A stretch of DNA of 64,000 nt from Corallococcus carmarthensis (GTDB lineage Bacteria > Myxococcota > Myxococcia > Myxococcales > Myxococcaceae), in contig NZ_RAWE01000006.1 of NCBI RefSeq assembly GCF_003611695.1, positions 58,734-122,733 on the forward strand, given 5' to 3'. The notes under the pieces were generated by a model. The model was not told the origin of the DNA and searched no databases. It saw only the letters and a program-made list of their open reading frames with translations. Position 1 is the first letter of the stretch; each line of letters begins with the position of its first letter. Positions 48,864 to 57,128 of the stretch are shown here, piece after piece. The position numbers and the translations under genes were made by a program.

Positions 48864-50953
48864 GCCCGGCCAGCGACGGAGGCCTGTCCCGGGGCCGCAT
48901 CTGGCAGGTGAGCCTGCTGTCCACGCTGCTCATTGTCGCGACGCTGGTGGCGGCTTCCGTTCAAGCGTCGCGCCTCTTCGAGGAGTCGCTGCGCCCGGAC
49001 CTGCGGGCCAAGGCGGAGACGCTGGCGGAGACCGTGGCCCTGCAGTTCCACCGCGCCGCGGACCTGGGCATCCCGGTGACGCGGCTGGGGGCGGCGGATG
49101 CCTACCTGGACGACGCGGCGGCGGGCCACGAGGAGCTGCGCTACATCGGCTTCGCCTCCCCGGAGGGCCGCCTGCTGTACGCCTCGCGGGAGCTGAAGAC
49201 GCGGCCCGAGTCCTTCTTCGACAGGGTGAAGCAGGCCCACGGGCAGGAGGAGTCGCGCGGGCTGGCGCGCCTGGAGGGCGCGCTGGACCTGGCCCATCCC
49301 GTCGAGTCGCGGGGCCGCGTCATCGGACAGCTCCACCTGGGCATCGACGCGGGCTACGTCGAGCAGCGGCTCCAGGAGATCCACACCGACATCCTCATCA
49401 CCCTGTTCGTCACGGCGCTGGTCACCATCGAGGTGCTGATGGCGCTGATGGGACTGCTCGTCGTCCGGCCGCTGCGGCTGCTCCACCGGCTGCTGGCGCT
49501 CGGGAGCGCGGGGGACTTCACCCGGCAGGCCCGGTTGCGGCTGCACGACGAGGCCACCCGGGCGCTGGCCGCGGCGGCAAGGCTGGTGCGCGTCCTCAAC
49601 GCCCGCCACGCCGCGCTGACGGAGCGCGCCGCTCGAGCACGGCGCGGCGGGAGACTCACCGAGGCGGTGGAGCAGGCCCTCGCGGCGCTGGGGGCGCGGT
49701 TCCGGTTCGGCGACCCGAAGGCACCCGCGGCGCTGGAGGAGCCGGAGACCGGCGACCTGCGGCTTCCGCTGTTCATCTACCTCTTCGGCTCGGAGCTCTC
49801 GCGCTCGTTCTGGCCGCTCTACGTCAAGCGGCTCTACCAGCCCGGCCCCTTCTTCTCGGAGAGCTTCATGGTGGCGCTGCCCATGTCGCTGTGGGTCACC
49901 GCCATGGTGCTGTGCACGCCGCTGGGCGGGCGCCTGCTGAACACCCGGGGCAGCCGCGTGGCGCTCTTGGCGGGCATGGTGCCCAGCGCGTTCGGCCTGG
50001 CGCTGACGGGCCAGTCGTCGAGCCTGACCGAGCTGTTCCTCTGGCGCATCGTCACCGCCGGTGGCTACGGCATCGTGACGGCCACGGCGCTGCTCCACGT
50101 CGCGCGGACGTCGAAGCAGCGCCACGGCGCGCGGAGCATGGGCGTGTTCGTGGGCGCCTCCACGGCCGCCAGCGTGTGCGGCACCGCCATTGGCGGCATC
50201 CTCGCGGACCGCATCGGGTACGGCGCGACCTTCGGGGTCGCCGCGGGGCTGGTGTGTCTGTCCATGGTGCTGGTGGGGCTCCTGACGCCGGACTCGGGGC
50301 CTCGCGAGGCCGCCGAGCACCGCCCGGTGGCGGCCTACCTGGGCATCCTCAAGCGCGGCCGGGTGCTGCTGTTCATCCTGCTGGCGGCCATGCCGGTGCG
50401 CCTGGTGCTGACGGGGTTCCTCTTCTTCCTGACGCCGCTGCGCCTGCATGAGCTCGGCTTCAGCGAGGCCGCCATCGGACGGCTGATGATGGGCTCCTTC
50501 ATCGCCACGGTGTTGGCCACGCCGGTGGTGTCGCTGCTGGCGGACCGGTACGGCTGGCACCGGGGGATGATGCTGGCGGGCGGCGGATCCTCCGGGCTGG
50601 GCGTGCTGCTGTTCGCGTCGGCGGAAGGCAGCTGGCCGCTGCTCGCCTCGGTGCTGCTGGTGGGGCTGGGGCAGGCGCTGGCGACCACGCCGCTGCTGGC
50701 CAGCGTGCCGCCGCTCTTCGCCGAGGAGTGCGTCGGGTTCGGTCTGGACGCGCTCCTGTCCGTGTTCCGCATCATCGAGCGGGTGGGCAGCCTCGCCGGC
50801 CCGCTGCTCGCCGCCGCGCTGCTGGGCGCCAGCGGCTTCGTCCGGTGCGCCCACGCCATTGGCGCCGGGATGCTCGTGCTCACCGCGGGACTCGCCGCGT
50901 ACCTCTTCGTCCGCTCCCTTCCTTCGTCCACTCCCTCCCCGAAAGCCCCATGA
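48860..50953 (+). CDS. Sensor/HAMP-like/MFS transporter fusion
   Basis: 697 residues from the ATG at 48860. Helix 1 (about 15-35), an extracytoplasmic Cache-like domain (~36-170, YIGFASPEGRLLYASRELK), helix 2 (about 172-195), a HAMP-like coiled segment (~198-270), then a major-facilitator domain of 12 helices (~300-690), including GGRLLNTRGSRVALLAG, the family's loop 2-3 type motif, and LADRYGWHRG. The architecture mirrors the divergent gene at 44376-46706, but with one sensor domain. Starts and stops overlap its neighbours by 4 bases on both sides. Confidence 0.82.
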   Translation: MSPASDGGLSRGRIWQVSLLSTLLIVATLVAASVQASRLFEESLRPDLRAKAETLAETVALQFHRAADLGIPVTRLGAADAYLDDAAAGHEELRYIGFASPEGRLLYASRELKTRPESFFDRVKQAHGQEESRGLARLEGALDLAHPVESRGRVIGQLHLGIDAGYVEQRLQEIHTDILITLFVTALVTIEVLMALMGLLVVRPLRLLHRLLALGSAGDFTRQARLRLHDEATRALAAAARLVRVLNARHAALTERAARARRGGRLTEAVEQALAALGARFRFGDPKAPAALEEPETGDLRLPLFIYLFGSELSRSFWPLYVKRLYQPGPFFSESFMVALPMSLWVTAMVLCTPLGGRLLNTRGSRVALLAGMVPSAFGLALTGQSSSLTELFLWRIVTAGGYGIVTATALLHVARTSKQRHGARSMGVFVGASTAASVCGTAIGGILADRIGYGATFGVAAGLVCLSMVLVGLLTPDSGPREAAEHRPVAAYLGILKRGRVLLFILLAAMPVRLVLTGFLFFLTPLRLHELGFSEAAIGRLMMGSFIATVLATPVVSLLADRYGWHRGMMLAGGGSSGLGVLLFASAEGSWPLLASVLLVGLGQALATTPLLASVPPLFAEECVGFGLDALLSVFRIIERVGSLAGPLLAAALLGASGFVRCAHAIGAGMLVLTAGLAAYLFVRSLPSSTPSPKAP

Positions 50954-52008
50954 CCCGACTCTCAAGAGACCTGCTGAAGCTGACCCCCTTGCAGCGCGAG
51001 CGCCTGGACGTGCTGTTCCTGGCGCAGTACGCGCCGGAGCCCGGTGCGCCGAGGCCCGGCATGCACCCGGAGCACGGCGTGCTCCCGCGCTACAACCACG
51101 AGCTGTTCCACACGTTGACGGAGCTGGGGCTGCGGTGTTCGCCCTGCCGCGCGCTGGAGGAGCTGGTCCACCTGCGCAGCGAACCCAACTACGTCTTCAC
51201 GTTGCTCAACCGCGCGCCGTTCCGCAGTTCGGAGGTCTTCACGTCGGCGTTCTGCGAATGGCTGGAGGTGCCCTACCTGGGCGCGCCGCCCAACATCCGC
51301 GCGCTGGCGGAGGACAAGCACCTCACCAAGCTGATGGCGCGGGCCCTGGGAATCCCGACGGCCCCGTGGCTCGTCAGTCCGGTGGAGGGACCGCTCCCCG
51401 CCGCGCCGGACTTCCCCGGCCCCTGGTTCGTCAAGCCGCGGTTCGGTGCCGCGTCCGTGGGCATCTCCGAGGAGAGCATCCAGGACACGGAGGCCGGGCT
51501 GCACGCGCGCCTGCGCTACTTCCAGAACCTGGGCCAGGCCTGCCTCGTGGAGGCCCTCATCCCCGGCGTGGACCTCACGGTGCCGGTGCTGGGCGGGCCG
51601 GAGCCCCTGGTGCTGGGGGTCGCGGAGGAGACGTCCGCGCTGCCGCACGGCATCGTCACCCACCGGCAGAAGCGGCTCCTGGACGGAGGCCGTGAGCGCC
51701 GGCTCGTGTCGCCGGGGCCGCTGGAGGCGCGGCTGCGCGAGCATGCGCTGAAGCTGTGCGCCGCGGTGATGGAGTTCGACTACCTGCGCGTCGACTTCCG
51801 CCTGCACCGGGACACCGGGGAGCTGTTCCTGCTGGAGTTCAACATCGGCTGCAACCTGGGCAGCCACGCGGCGGTGATGTTCCTCGCGCGGCAGGCGGGG
51901 TTCAGCCAGGCGGACGTCATCGAGCACATCGTCCGGCACAGCCTGGACCGGCAGCACCGGCTGTGGAACAGGGCGTCCTTCAGGACGGCGCGGGAGGCGG
52001 AGCGATGA
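50950..52008 (+). CDS. ATP-grasp ligase, D-Ala-D-Ala ligase-like
   Basis: 352 residues. ATP-grasp core: WFVKPRFGAASVGIS (ATP-binding lysine and loop), ACLVEALIPGVDLTVPVLGG, and the metal-binding end FDYLRVDFRLHRDTGELFLLEFNIGCN. This is the fold of D-alanine:D-alanine ligase, which joins a carboxylate and an amine. The substrate is unknown and probably not D-Ala, given the context of sensors and transporters; a product of this enzyme may be the ligand of the locus. Starts and stops overlap both neighbours (ATGA). Confidence 0.85.
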   Translation: MTRLSRDLLKLTPLQRERLDVLFLAQYAPEPGAPRPGMHPEHGVLPRYNHELFHTLTELGLRCSPCRALEELVHLRSEPNYVFTLLNRAPFRSSEVFTSAFCEWLEVPYLGAPPNIRALAEDKHLTKLMARALGIPTAPWLVSPVEGPLPAAPDFPGPWFVKPRFGAASVGISEESIQDTEAGLHARLRYFQNLGQACLVEALIPGVDLTVPVLGGPEPLVLGVAEETSALPHGIVTHRQKRLLDGGRERRLVSPGPLEARLREHALKLCAAVMEFDYLRVDFRLHRDTGELFLLEFNIGCNLGSHAAVMFLARQAGFSQADVIEHIVRHSLDRQHRLWNRASFRTAREAER

Positions 52009-52985
52009 GCCGCCCGGCGCTCCTCGCGGCGCTGGTGCTGCTGGCGGCGGCCTCCGCCTCCGCCGCGCCGTACCGCGTCTTCATGGTGCTGCACCGGGCC
52101 GGCGCGGAGACGGACCAGGGCTTCAAGGACTACCTGCACAGCGCTGGGCTGGAGGTGGAGTTCACGGTCCGCAACATCGAGGGAGACGCCAGCCGGCTGC
52201 CGGCCATCGTCCAGGAGATCCGCGCGCGGCGCCCGGACCTCGTCTACGCGCAGAGCACGCTGGTGACGCAGGGGCTCGTGGGCGAGCTGGGAGAAACGGA
52301 CGCGCCCCCGCGCATCACCGACATCCCCGTCGTCTTCGCCATGGTGTCGGATCCGGTCAGCGCGGGCCTGGTGGAGCGGCTGGAGAGCTCCGGCCGCAAC
52401 CTGACGGGCGCCATCCACGTGGCCTCGCTGCCCGTCCAGCTCAAGGCCATGCAGTCCTTCATGCCGCTGAAGCGGCTGGGCGTCGCGTACAACCCGGCCG
52501 AGCTGTCCCAGCGCACCATGTTCGACCGGCTCTCGCAGCTCACCGCCCAGGCCGGCATCGAGCTGGTGGCCGTGGATCCGCTCGGCCCGGATGGGAAGCC
52601 GGACCCGGCGCGGCTGCCCACGATGATGCAGCGGCTGGCGGCCCGGCGGCCGGACCTGGTGTACCTGCCGCCGGTGAACTTCTTCGCGCCGCACAGCCAG
52701 CTCTTGATGAGCGAAGCGCTGAGACTGGGACTGCCGACCTTCTGCGCCATCGAGGTGCAGCTGGAGGCGGGCGGCATGATGGGGCTGGTGGCGCCCTTCT
52801 ACAACGTGGGAGGACTCGCGGGCTTCAAGGCCGCGCAGATCCTCCGGGACCGCCAGCCGCCCTCGGAGATTCCCATTGAAGCGCTGTCGCGCTTCTCCTT
52901 CGAGGTGAACATGCCGGCCGCGCACGCGCTGGGCCTGTACCCGCCCATGCACATCCTCAGGTACGCGAGGATGCGGGAGCGGTAG
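52005..52985 (+). CDS. ABC-type periplasmic binding protein (COG2984-like)
   Basis: 326 residues with a signal peptide (1-20, ending ASA). The pattern of the COG2984/TrpX family is clear: RRPDLVYAQSTLVTQGL, IPVVFAMVSDPVSAGLVERL, NLTGAIHVASLPVQLKAMQ, and GVAYNPAELSQ. It is the last gene of the rightward operon, paralogous in type to the one at 43187-44383. No ABC permease or ATPase is encoded nearby. Its last 29 bases overlap the convergent unknown gene. Confidence 0.88.
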   Translation: MSRPALLAALVLLAAASASAAPYRVFMVLHRAGAETDQGFKDYLHSAGLEVEFTVRNIEGDASRLPAIVQEIRARRPDLVYAQSTLVTQGLVGELGETDAPPRITDIPVVFAMVSDPVSAGLVERLESSGRNLTGAIHVASLPVQLKAMQSFMPLKRLGVAYNPAELSQRTMFDRLSQLTAQAGIELVAVDPLGPDGKPDPARLPTMMQRLAARRPDLVYLPPVNFFAPHSQLLMSEALRLGLPTFCAIEVQLEAGGMMGLVAPFYNVGGLAGFKAAQILRDRQPPSEIPIEALSRFSFEVNMPAAHALGLYPPMHILRYARMRER

Positions 52986-53694
52986 GGCGGGGGCACTCCA
53001 TCGCGTCGACGTGGAGCAGCTCCCGCATCAGGTCGAGCACCAGCTGCTGCGCCAGGTCCTGGCCGATGGCGTGGGAGAAGCGGACCGCCAGCCGCCAGGC
53101 CTCCTGGCGGTGCGCGAGCGTCGAGGGCGCCAGCGCGAGCGCCGTCAACTGCTGGCGCAGAGCCTCCAGGGGCCAGGCCACCTGCGCGCCGAAGGCGTTG
53201 CGGCGCAGCAGCTCCCCGGCCAGCTCCCGCAGGTGGGCCACGTCCTCCCGCGCCCGCCCCAGCGCGGTCGCCTCCGCTTCCGTGAGGCGGAGCTCCAGCC
53301 CCGCCGTCAGCAGCACGGCCTCCAGCACCCGCGTGTGCAGGAGGGAGGCGGGCTCCGCCGCGAGCACGAGCGGAGAGAGCCCGTCCGCGAGTCCCCGGCG
53401 CATATCGCGCGCCTGGGCGGGCGTCACCCCCAGCTCGCGGGAGAGCTGGGCCAGGGGCAGCTCCGCTGGGCCGGGGTGTCCGGAGTCCGCGGTCGCGGAC
53501 CGCAGCGCCAGCCCGAAGGCCAGCAGGCGGTTGGGGCCCTCCGGCAGCCGCGCGCGCAGCGACGCGAAGAGGGCTTCGCCTTCCAGCGGGCCCTGTCCGC
53601 GTGGGGGCCGCGACAGGCGCTCCGCGAACAGCGCGACGTCGAACAGCGCGGAGTCCCGCGCCTGACAAGCCTTCAAGATATCCGTTCGGATCAT
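52957..53694 (-). CDS. Conserved-looking helical protein, function unknown
   Basis: 245 residues from the ATG at 53694. Strongly helical, rich in Leu, Ala and Arg (ELPLAQLSRELGVTPAQARDM resembles a helix-turn-helix; EDVAHLRELAGELLRRN). No family recognised and no signal peptide. It is convergent with the sensor operon and overlaps its last gene by 29 bases. A regulator role is possible but unproven. Confidence 0.55.
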   Translation of the reverse strand: MIRTDILKACQARDSALFDVALFAERLSRPPRGQGPLEGEALFASLRARLPEGPNRLLAFGLALRSATADSGHPGPAELPLAQLSRELGVTPAQARDMRRGLADGLSPLVLAAEPASLLHTRVLEAVLLTAGLELRLTEAEATALGRAREDVAHLRELAGELLRRNAFGAQVAWPLEALRQQLTALALAPSTLAHRQEAWRLAVRFSHAIGQDLAQQLVLDLMRELLHVDAMECPRPTAPASSRT

Positions 53695-53735
53695 GCCGCC
53701 AGGACGGCGCGGGCGGACCGGCTGTGATTCCTCCG

Positions 53736-53778
53736 AAAATAAAAGAGGCCCCACGGGGCGGTGTGCCCCGTGAGGCCT
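53736..53778 (-). terminator. Rho-independent terminator after the 416-residue protein
   Basis: Read leftward, AGGCCTCACGGGGC pairs with GCCCCGTGGGGCCT around a short loop and is followed by CTTTTATTTTC. Good stem and T-rich tract. Confidence 0.85.
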
Positions 53779-53822
53779 GCCAGAGTCACCGGCGCCAGGC
53801 CGGGTCCTCCCGTCTGCTTCGG

Positions 53823-55073
53823 CTACTTGAGGGTCCGGGCGACGCGCTTCACCTCGTGGTCGTGCACGGTCACGGCGTCGAGGATGAGGTTGGCGTAGGC
53901 CTGGGCCGCGGTGGCCGGCGTCTTGTTCACCCCGCGCGGGCCGTTGAGGTACAGGTCGAGCGCGGCCACGCTGGCGGTCCAGTCGCCGTTCACCTGGGCC
54001 GGGGCCTTCTTCAGGCACTGGAGCCCGGCGTCGATGATGGACTTGCAGTAGGCCTGCCACTGCGTGTTGCACGCCTGCCAGGCCTTGTGCTGCGTGGTGG
54101 TGGGATTGGAGGGCGGATACAGGGGGCTCCAGGACTCGCCGCGGCCCAGGTGCGTCGAGGACGCCGCGTGGCCGGTGGCCTCCATGAAGATGCTGCAGGG
54201 GAAGCAGGAGGCGAGCTTCGTGGTCTGCTTGCCCACCGCGATCTCATACGGCGTGCCCGGGTTGTAGGGCGTCTTCTTGGTCGGGCTGGTGTCGTTGGCC
54301 AGCTGGTGGACGTGCACGTCGTAGATGGCCTGGATCATCCCGTGCGTGTAGGCGCAGATGTCGCGGTTGCGCTGGGGCGCCGGGCCCTCGAAGTGCATGC
54401 CCCACTGCTTGAGGCCCTGCTTCGACTCGTCCGGGTCCTCGTGGTCCTGCATCGCGGTGGTGAGGATCATCCCCCAGGTCTTGTCCGGAGGCGCCTCCGG
54501 GGGATGCCACCGCCGCCCGTACGCATCGTCGAACGGCACGGTGTGCTGGAAGGTGCTCATCAACCCGGTCTGCCCATCCGTGCGGCCGTCGATGAACCCC
54601 GTGTACGCGCCGCGTCCCTGGTAGCCCAGCAGGCCCGCGGTGGCGGGGTTGGTGGCCATCTGGAACAGCTTCGCGGCGTACCCGTCCGGCAGCGGCGGGT
54701 TGTAGCGGTAGGCGTCGGCGGGGGTCTTGTCGCCGGAGCCTCCGGAGATGCGGCCGCCGGTCGTCCAGATGGGCGTCGTGCCCAGCTCCACCTGCTGCTC
54801 GGGCTTGAGCCCCGTGGCATGCAGCAGCTGGTTGAGCTTCGTGATGGCGGCCCTGTGGATGTCGATGGTCTCCGTCTGTTCGACGAGCTCCTTCGCATTC
54901 AGCTTCTGGGTGTCCTTGAGTTCGAAGTCGACCCGTGCGTGCCGCTTGTTCACGTCCGCGTTCGTGAGGCGGCTCCACGCCCACCCGACAATCGCCGCCG
55001 TCATGATGACGTCCGCATCCTTCTCGTTGCGCGTGTCCGGGCTCAGGATGCCCTGCTGCTTCACCAGGCTCAT
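53823..55073 (-). CDS. Protein of unknown function with conserved-looking Cys/His segments
   Basis: 416 residues from the ATG at 55073. No signal peptide. Striking segments are RDICAYTHGMIQAIYDVHVHQL (about 236-257), LASCFPCSIFMEATGHAASS (about 286-305) and a cysteine cluster (ACNTQWQAYCKS, ~334-346). The PCxxF pattern recalls deaminase-like folds, but the matching zinc/proton-shuttle motif is not seen, so I make no call. Sequence between is rich in Asp, Pro and Gly. Its own terminator is well formed. Confidence 0.6.
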   Translation of the reverse strand: MSLVKQQGILSPDTRNEKDADVIMTAAIVGWAWSRLTNADVNKRHARVDFELKDTQKLNAKELVEQTETIDIHRAAITKLNQLLHATGLKPEQQVELGTTPIWTTGGRISGGSGDKTPADAYRYNPPLPDGYAAKLFQMATNPATAGLLGYQGRGAYTGFIDGRTDGQTGLMSTFQHTVPFDDAYGRRWHPPEAPPDKTWGMILTTAMQDHEDPDESKQGLKQWGMHFEGPAPQRNRDICAYTHGMIQAIYDVHVHQLANDTSPTKKTPYNPGTPYEIAVGKQTTKLASCFPCSIFMEATGHAASSTHLGRGESWSPLYPPSNPTTTQHKAWQACNTQWQAYCKSIIDAGLQCLKKAPAQVNGDWTASVAALDLYLNGPRGVNKTPATAAQAYANLILDAVTVHDHEVKRVARTLK

Positions 55074-55173
55074 CGAAGACCTCTCCCTCTGGAGCTTTGA
55101 GCGCCCGCTCCAATAGGCGTTGGCTCCAGGACGCGGAACGGCCACCGGTTGTGAAGGCGGCTAGACTCCTTGC

Positions 55174-55632
55174 ATGCCCCCCATCACCTTCCGTCACGCC
55201 CGGGCCACGGACCTGCCCACCATCCTCACGCTGCTCGCGGACGACGCCATCGCGCGGTCGCGCACCGGCTACGCCGAGGAGGTCACTCCCGCCATCGATG
55301 CCGCGTTCAAGGAGATCTCCGCTGACCCGAACAACGAGATCATCGTGGGCGAACAGGACGGGCAGGTCGTCGCCACGCTCCACCTCACGTACATCCCGGG
55401 CCTGGGCCGCGGCGGGCTCCGGCGGGCGCTGGTGGAGGAGGTGCGCGTGCGCTCCGACCTGCGGGGACAGCGCATTGGTGAGGCATTGATGGTGGACGCC
55501 ATGGAGCGCGCCCGGGCCCGGGGCTGCGCCCTGATCCAGCTCACCACCGACAAGCGCCGCCACGAAGCCCAGCGCTTCTACGCGCGGCTGGGATTCGTGG
55601 CGAGCCACGAGGGCATGAAGCGCCCTCTTTGA
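55174..55632 (+). CDS. GNAT-family N-acetyltransferase
   Basis: 152 residues. Acetyl-CoA binding motif A is VEEVRVRSDLRGQRIGEALM, followed by motif B, LIQLTTDKRRHEAQRFYARLGF, as in GNAT enzymes. It transfers an acetyl group to an amine; the substrate is unknown. Divergent from the unknown 416-residue protein gene, with 100 bases between the starts. Confidence 0.9.
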   Translation: MPPITFRHARATDLPTILTLLADDAIARSRTGYAEEVTPAIDAAFKEISADPNNEIIVGEQDGQVVATLHLTYIPGLGRGGLRRALVEEVRVRSDLRGQRIGEALMVDAMERARARGCALIQLTTDKRRHEAQRFYARLGFVASHEGMKRPL

Positions 55633-55834
55633 ATCACTGCCGCGGCTGCACGGCGGCCGGGTCCATCCAGAAGGACTCCCACGGGTGACCCTGGAAACCG
55701 CCCGGCGGAGCATGCTAGCGATGGGCGTGAGTGCTGACGCCATCGCCCGCGGCCGCGCAGTGCTTGAGCAGGCCGTTCAGGCCGGGACGCTCGACTCCGT
55801 GGCGCGTGCGCAATCGTTGCAGTCTGGAGATGAA

Positions 55835-56446
55835 ATGACGTTCGTACCGCTTCTTGTCGTCCTCGCATCCACAGCGACCGCGGGTGACGTGCCGCGCTCC
55901 GGCTATTTCGGCGCGGGAGTCAATCTGGAGCCCCTTGCGCTGGGGCCCATGCAGGCCTTCTCCGGCGGCCGGGCGGCGGTAGGCATCAGCCTCCAGGCCT
56001 CGTTCCAGGTGGATCTCGGTGCCCGGTGGGCGTTCCGCCTGCCGCTGGAGGTGGGGGTCGGTGGCTCCGGGGATGCCACCTTCTCCGAGCTGGGTCTCAC
56101 CCCGGGGCTGCTCTACCGCTGGCGCGACGATGCAGCACAGCGATGGGTTCCGTACGTCGGTGGCGGGCTGAAGCTCGGAGCCGCGGGCGCGGGCAGGGAG
56201 CTCCTGGGGCTCCCTCTCGTCACCACCGTGCAATCGCTCGACCTCGACTTCGATGACGACGACAGCGAGTCGGATCCCAACTTCGAGTCGCGCCTGGGCG
56301 CTTTCCCGGAAGTCTGGGCCGGCGTGGAGTGGCACCCCAACCGATGGTTCGCGCTCAACCTGGGCGTTGCCTATACCTACGTGCGGGTGCTCGGCACGAG
56401 CGTTCACCTGCTGCATGAACGGGTGGGCGTGAGGTTCTCTCTTTAG
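55835..56446 (+). CDS. Outer-membrane beta-barrel-like protein
   Basis: 203 residues from the ATG at 55835, which has a GGAG site and begins the signal peptide; ATGs further upstream are less likely. After cleavage near TATAG the protein is strand-rich (YFGAGVNLEPL, ISLQASFQVDLGARWAF, WFALNLGVAYTYVRVLG) and ends in ...VGVRFSL. An acidic loop (LDFDDDDSESD) could bind cations. This resembles small eight-stranded outer-membrane barrels of myxobacteria. Function unknown. Confidence 0.7.
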   Translation: MTFVPLLVVLASTATAGDVPRSGYFGAGVNLEPLALGPMQAFSGGRAAVGISLQASFQVDLGARWAFRLPLEVGVGGSGDATFSELGLTPGLLYRWRDDAAQRWVPYVGGGLKLGAAGAGRELLGLPLVTTVQSLDLDFDDDDSESDPNFESRLGAFPEVWAGVEWHPNRWFALNLGVAYTYVRVLGTSVHLLHERVGVRFSL

Positions 56447-56479
56447 CGCGCTTCCCTTGTTTGAGACGGCGCGCGCTCG

Positions 56480-56866
56480 TCAGCGCTGCTGTTGACCGGG
56501 CGAGGACGGCTGGCCCTGCTGTGGGGTGCCGCTTGCGCTCATGCAGCGCTGCATTCCCTCCGCCATGCGCTGGACCTCCGCGACCTGTCCGGGGTTCTTC
56601 GCGGTGAGCCGCAGGATGGCCCCTGTCTGCGTCTGCTCCACCTTCACGTCGGCCATTCCGTGCATGGGGCAGCTCATTCCCGCTCCGCCCATGCCATGGC
56701 CCATCATGCCGCTCCCCATCATCCCGCAGGGACACCCGGATTGCTGCTGCGCGGGCGCGTTCGTCTGGCGCTCCGGGCTCGGTGTCTGATGGGTATCTTG
56801 GGCTCCGGCGAGCGGTCCGAAGAGCAGTCCCGTGGTGATGAGCAGGCCGTATCCAAGCTTCCTCAT
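56480..56866 (-). CDS. Met/His/Cys-rich periplasmic metal-binding protein
   Basis: 128 residues from the ATG at 56866, with a GGAGGAAA site. Signal peptide (1-22, ending AGA). The middle holds a dense metal-ligand cluster (CPCGMMGSGMMGHGMGGAGM, then CPMHGM), and a second domain reads VEVQRMAEGMQRC in part. This composition is typical of copper-binding periplasmic proteins. It is divergent from the multicopper oxidase gene, 262 bases apart, so both are probably induced together by copper. Confidence 0.75.
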   Translation of the reverse strand: MRKLGYGLLITTGLLFGPLAGAQDTHQTPSPERQTNAPAQQQSGCPCGMMGSGMMGHGMGGAGMSCPMHGMADVKVEQTQTGAILRLTAKNPGQVAEVQRMAEGMQRCMSASGTPQQGQPSSPGQQQR

Positions 56867-57128
56867 GGCATTTCCTCCCAGGTTTGAACTTCCCAAGGGA
56901 AAGCTGCTGCCGGAGCTGGAGGATGGCCTGTCCGAGCCAGACTGGGACAGCGGTGGAGGCGGTGGCTCGCCGCCTGCCTCCCTGACGTCGGAGGCGTTGT
57001 TGTCCATGACGAGCCGCTCGGACGCGACACTTCGATGCAGAGCCGTGAGGTTGTGAACCTCATGGACCGCGGGACATCGACATGGGTCCTCATCCTGGCT
57101 GCCATCACGGCATGACCACGAGGTCCCC

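Noticed and set aside
43187..52985. Two-component histidine kinases in the sensor operons
   Set aside because: The sensor and HAMP-like parts are followed by MFS or nothing; no HisKA or HATPase motifs were found.
53823..55073. Call as a deaminase toxin
   Set aside because: A PCxxF segment alone is not enough; the HxE/CxE zinc motif could not be found.
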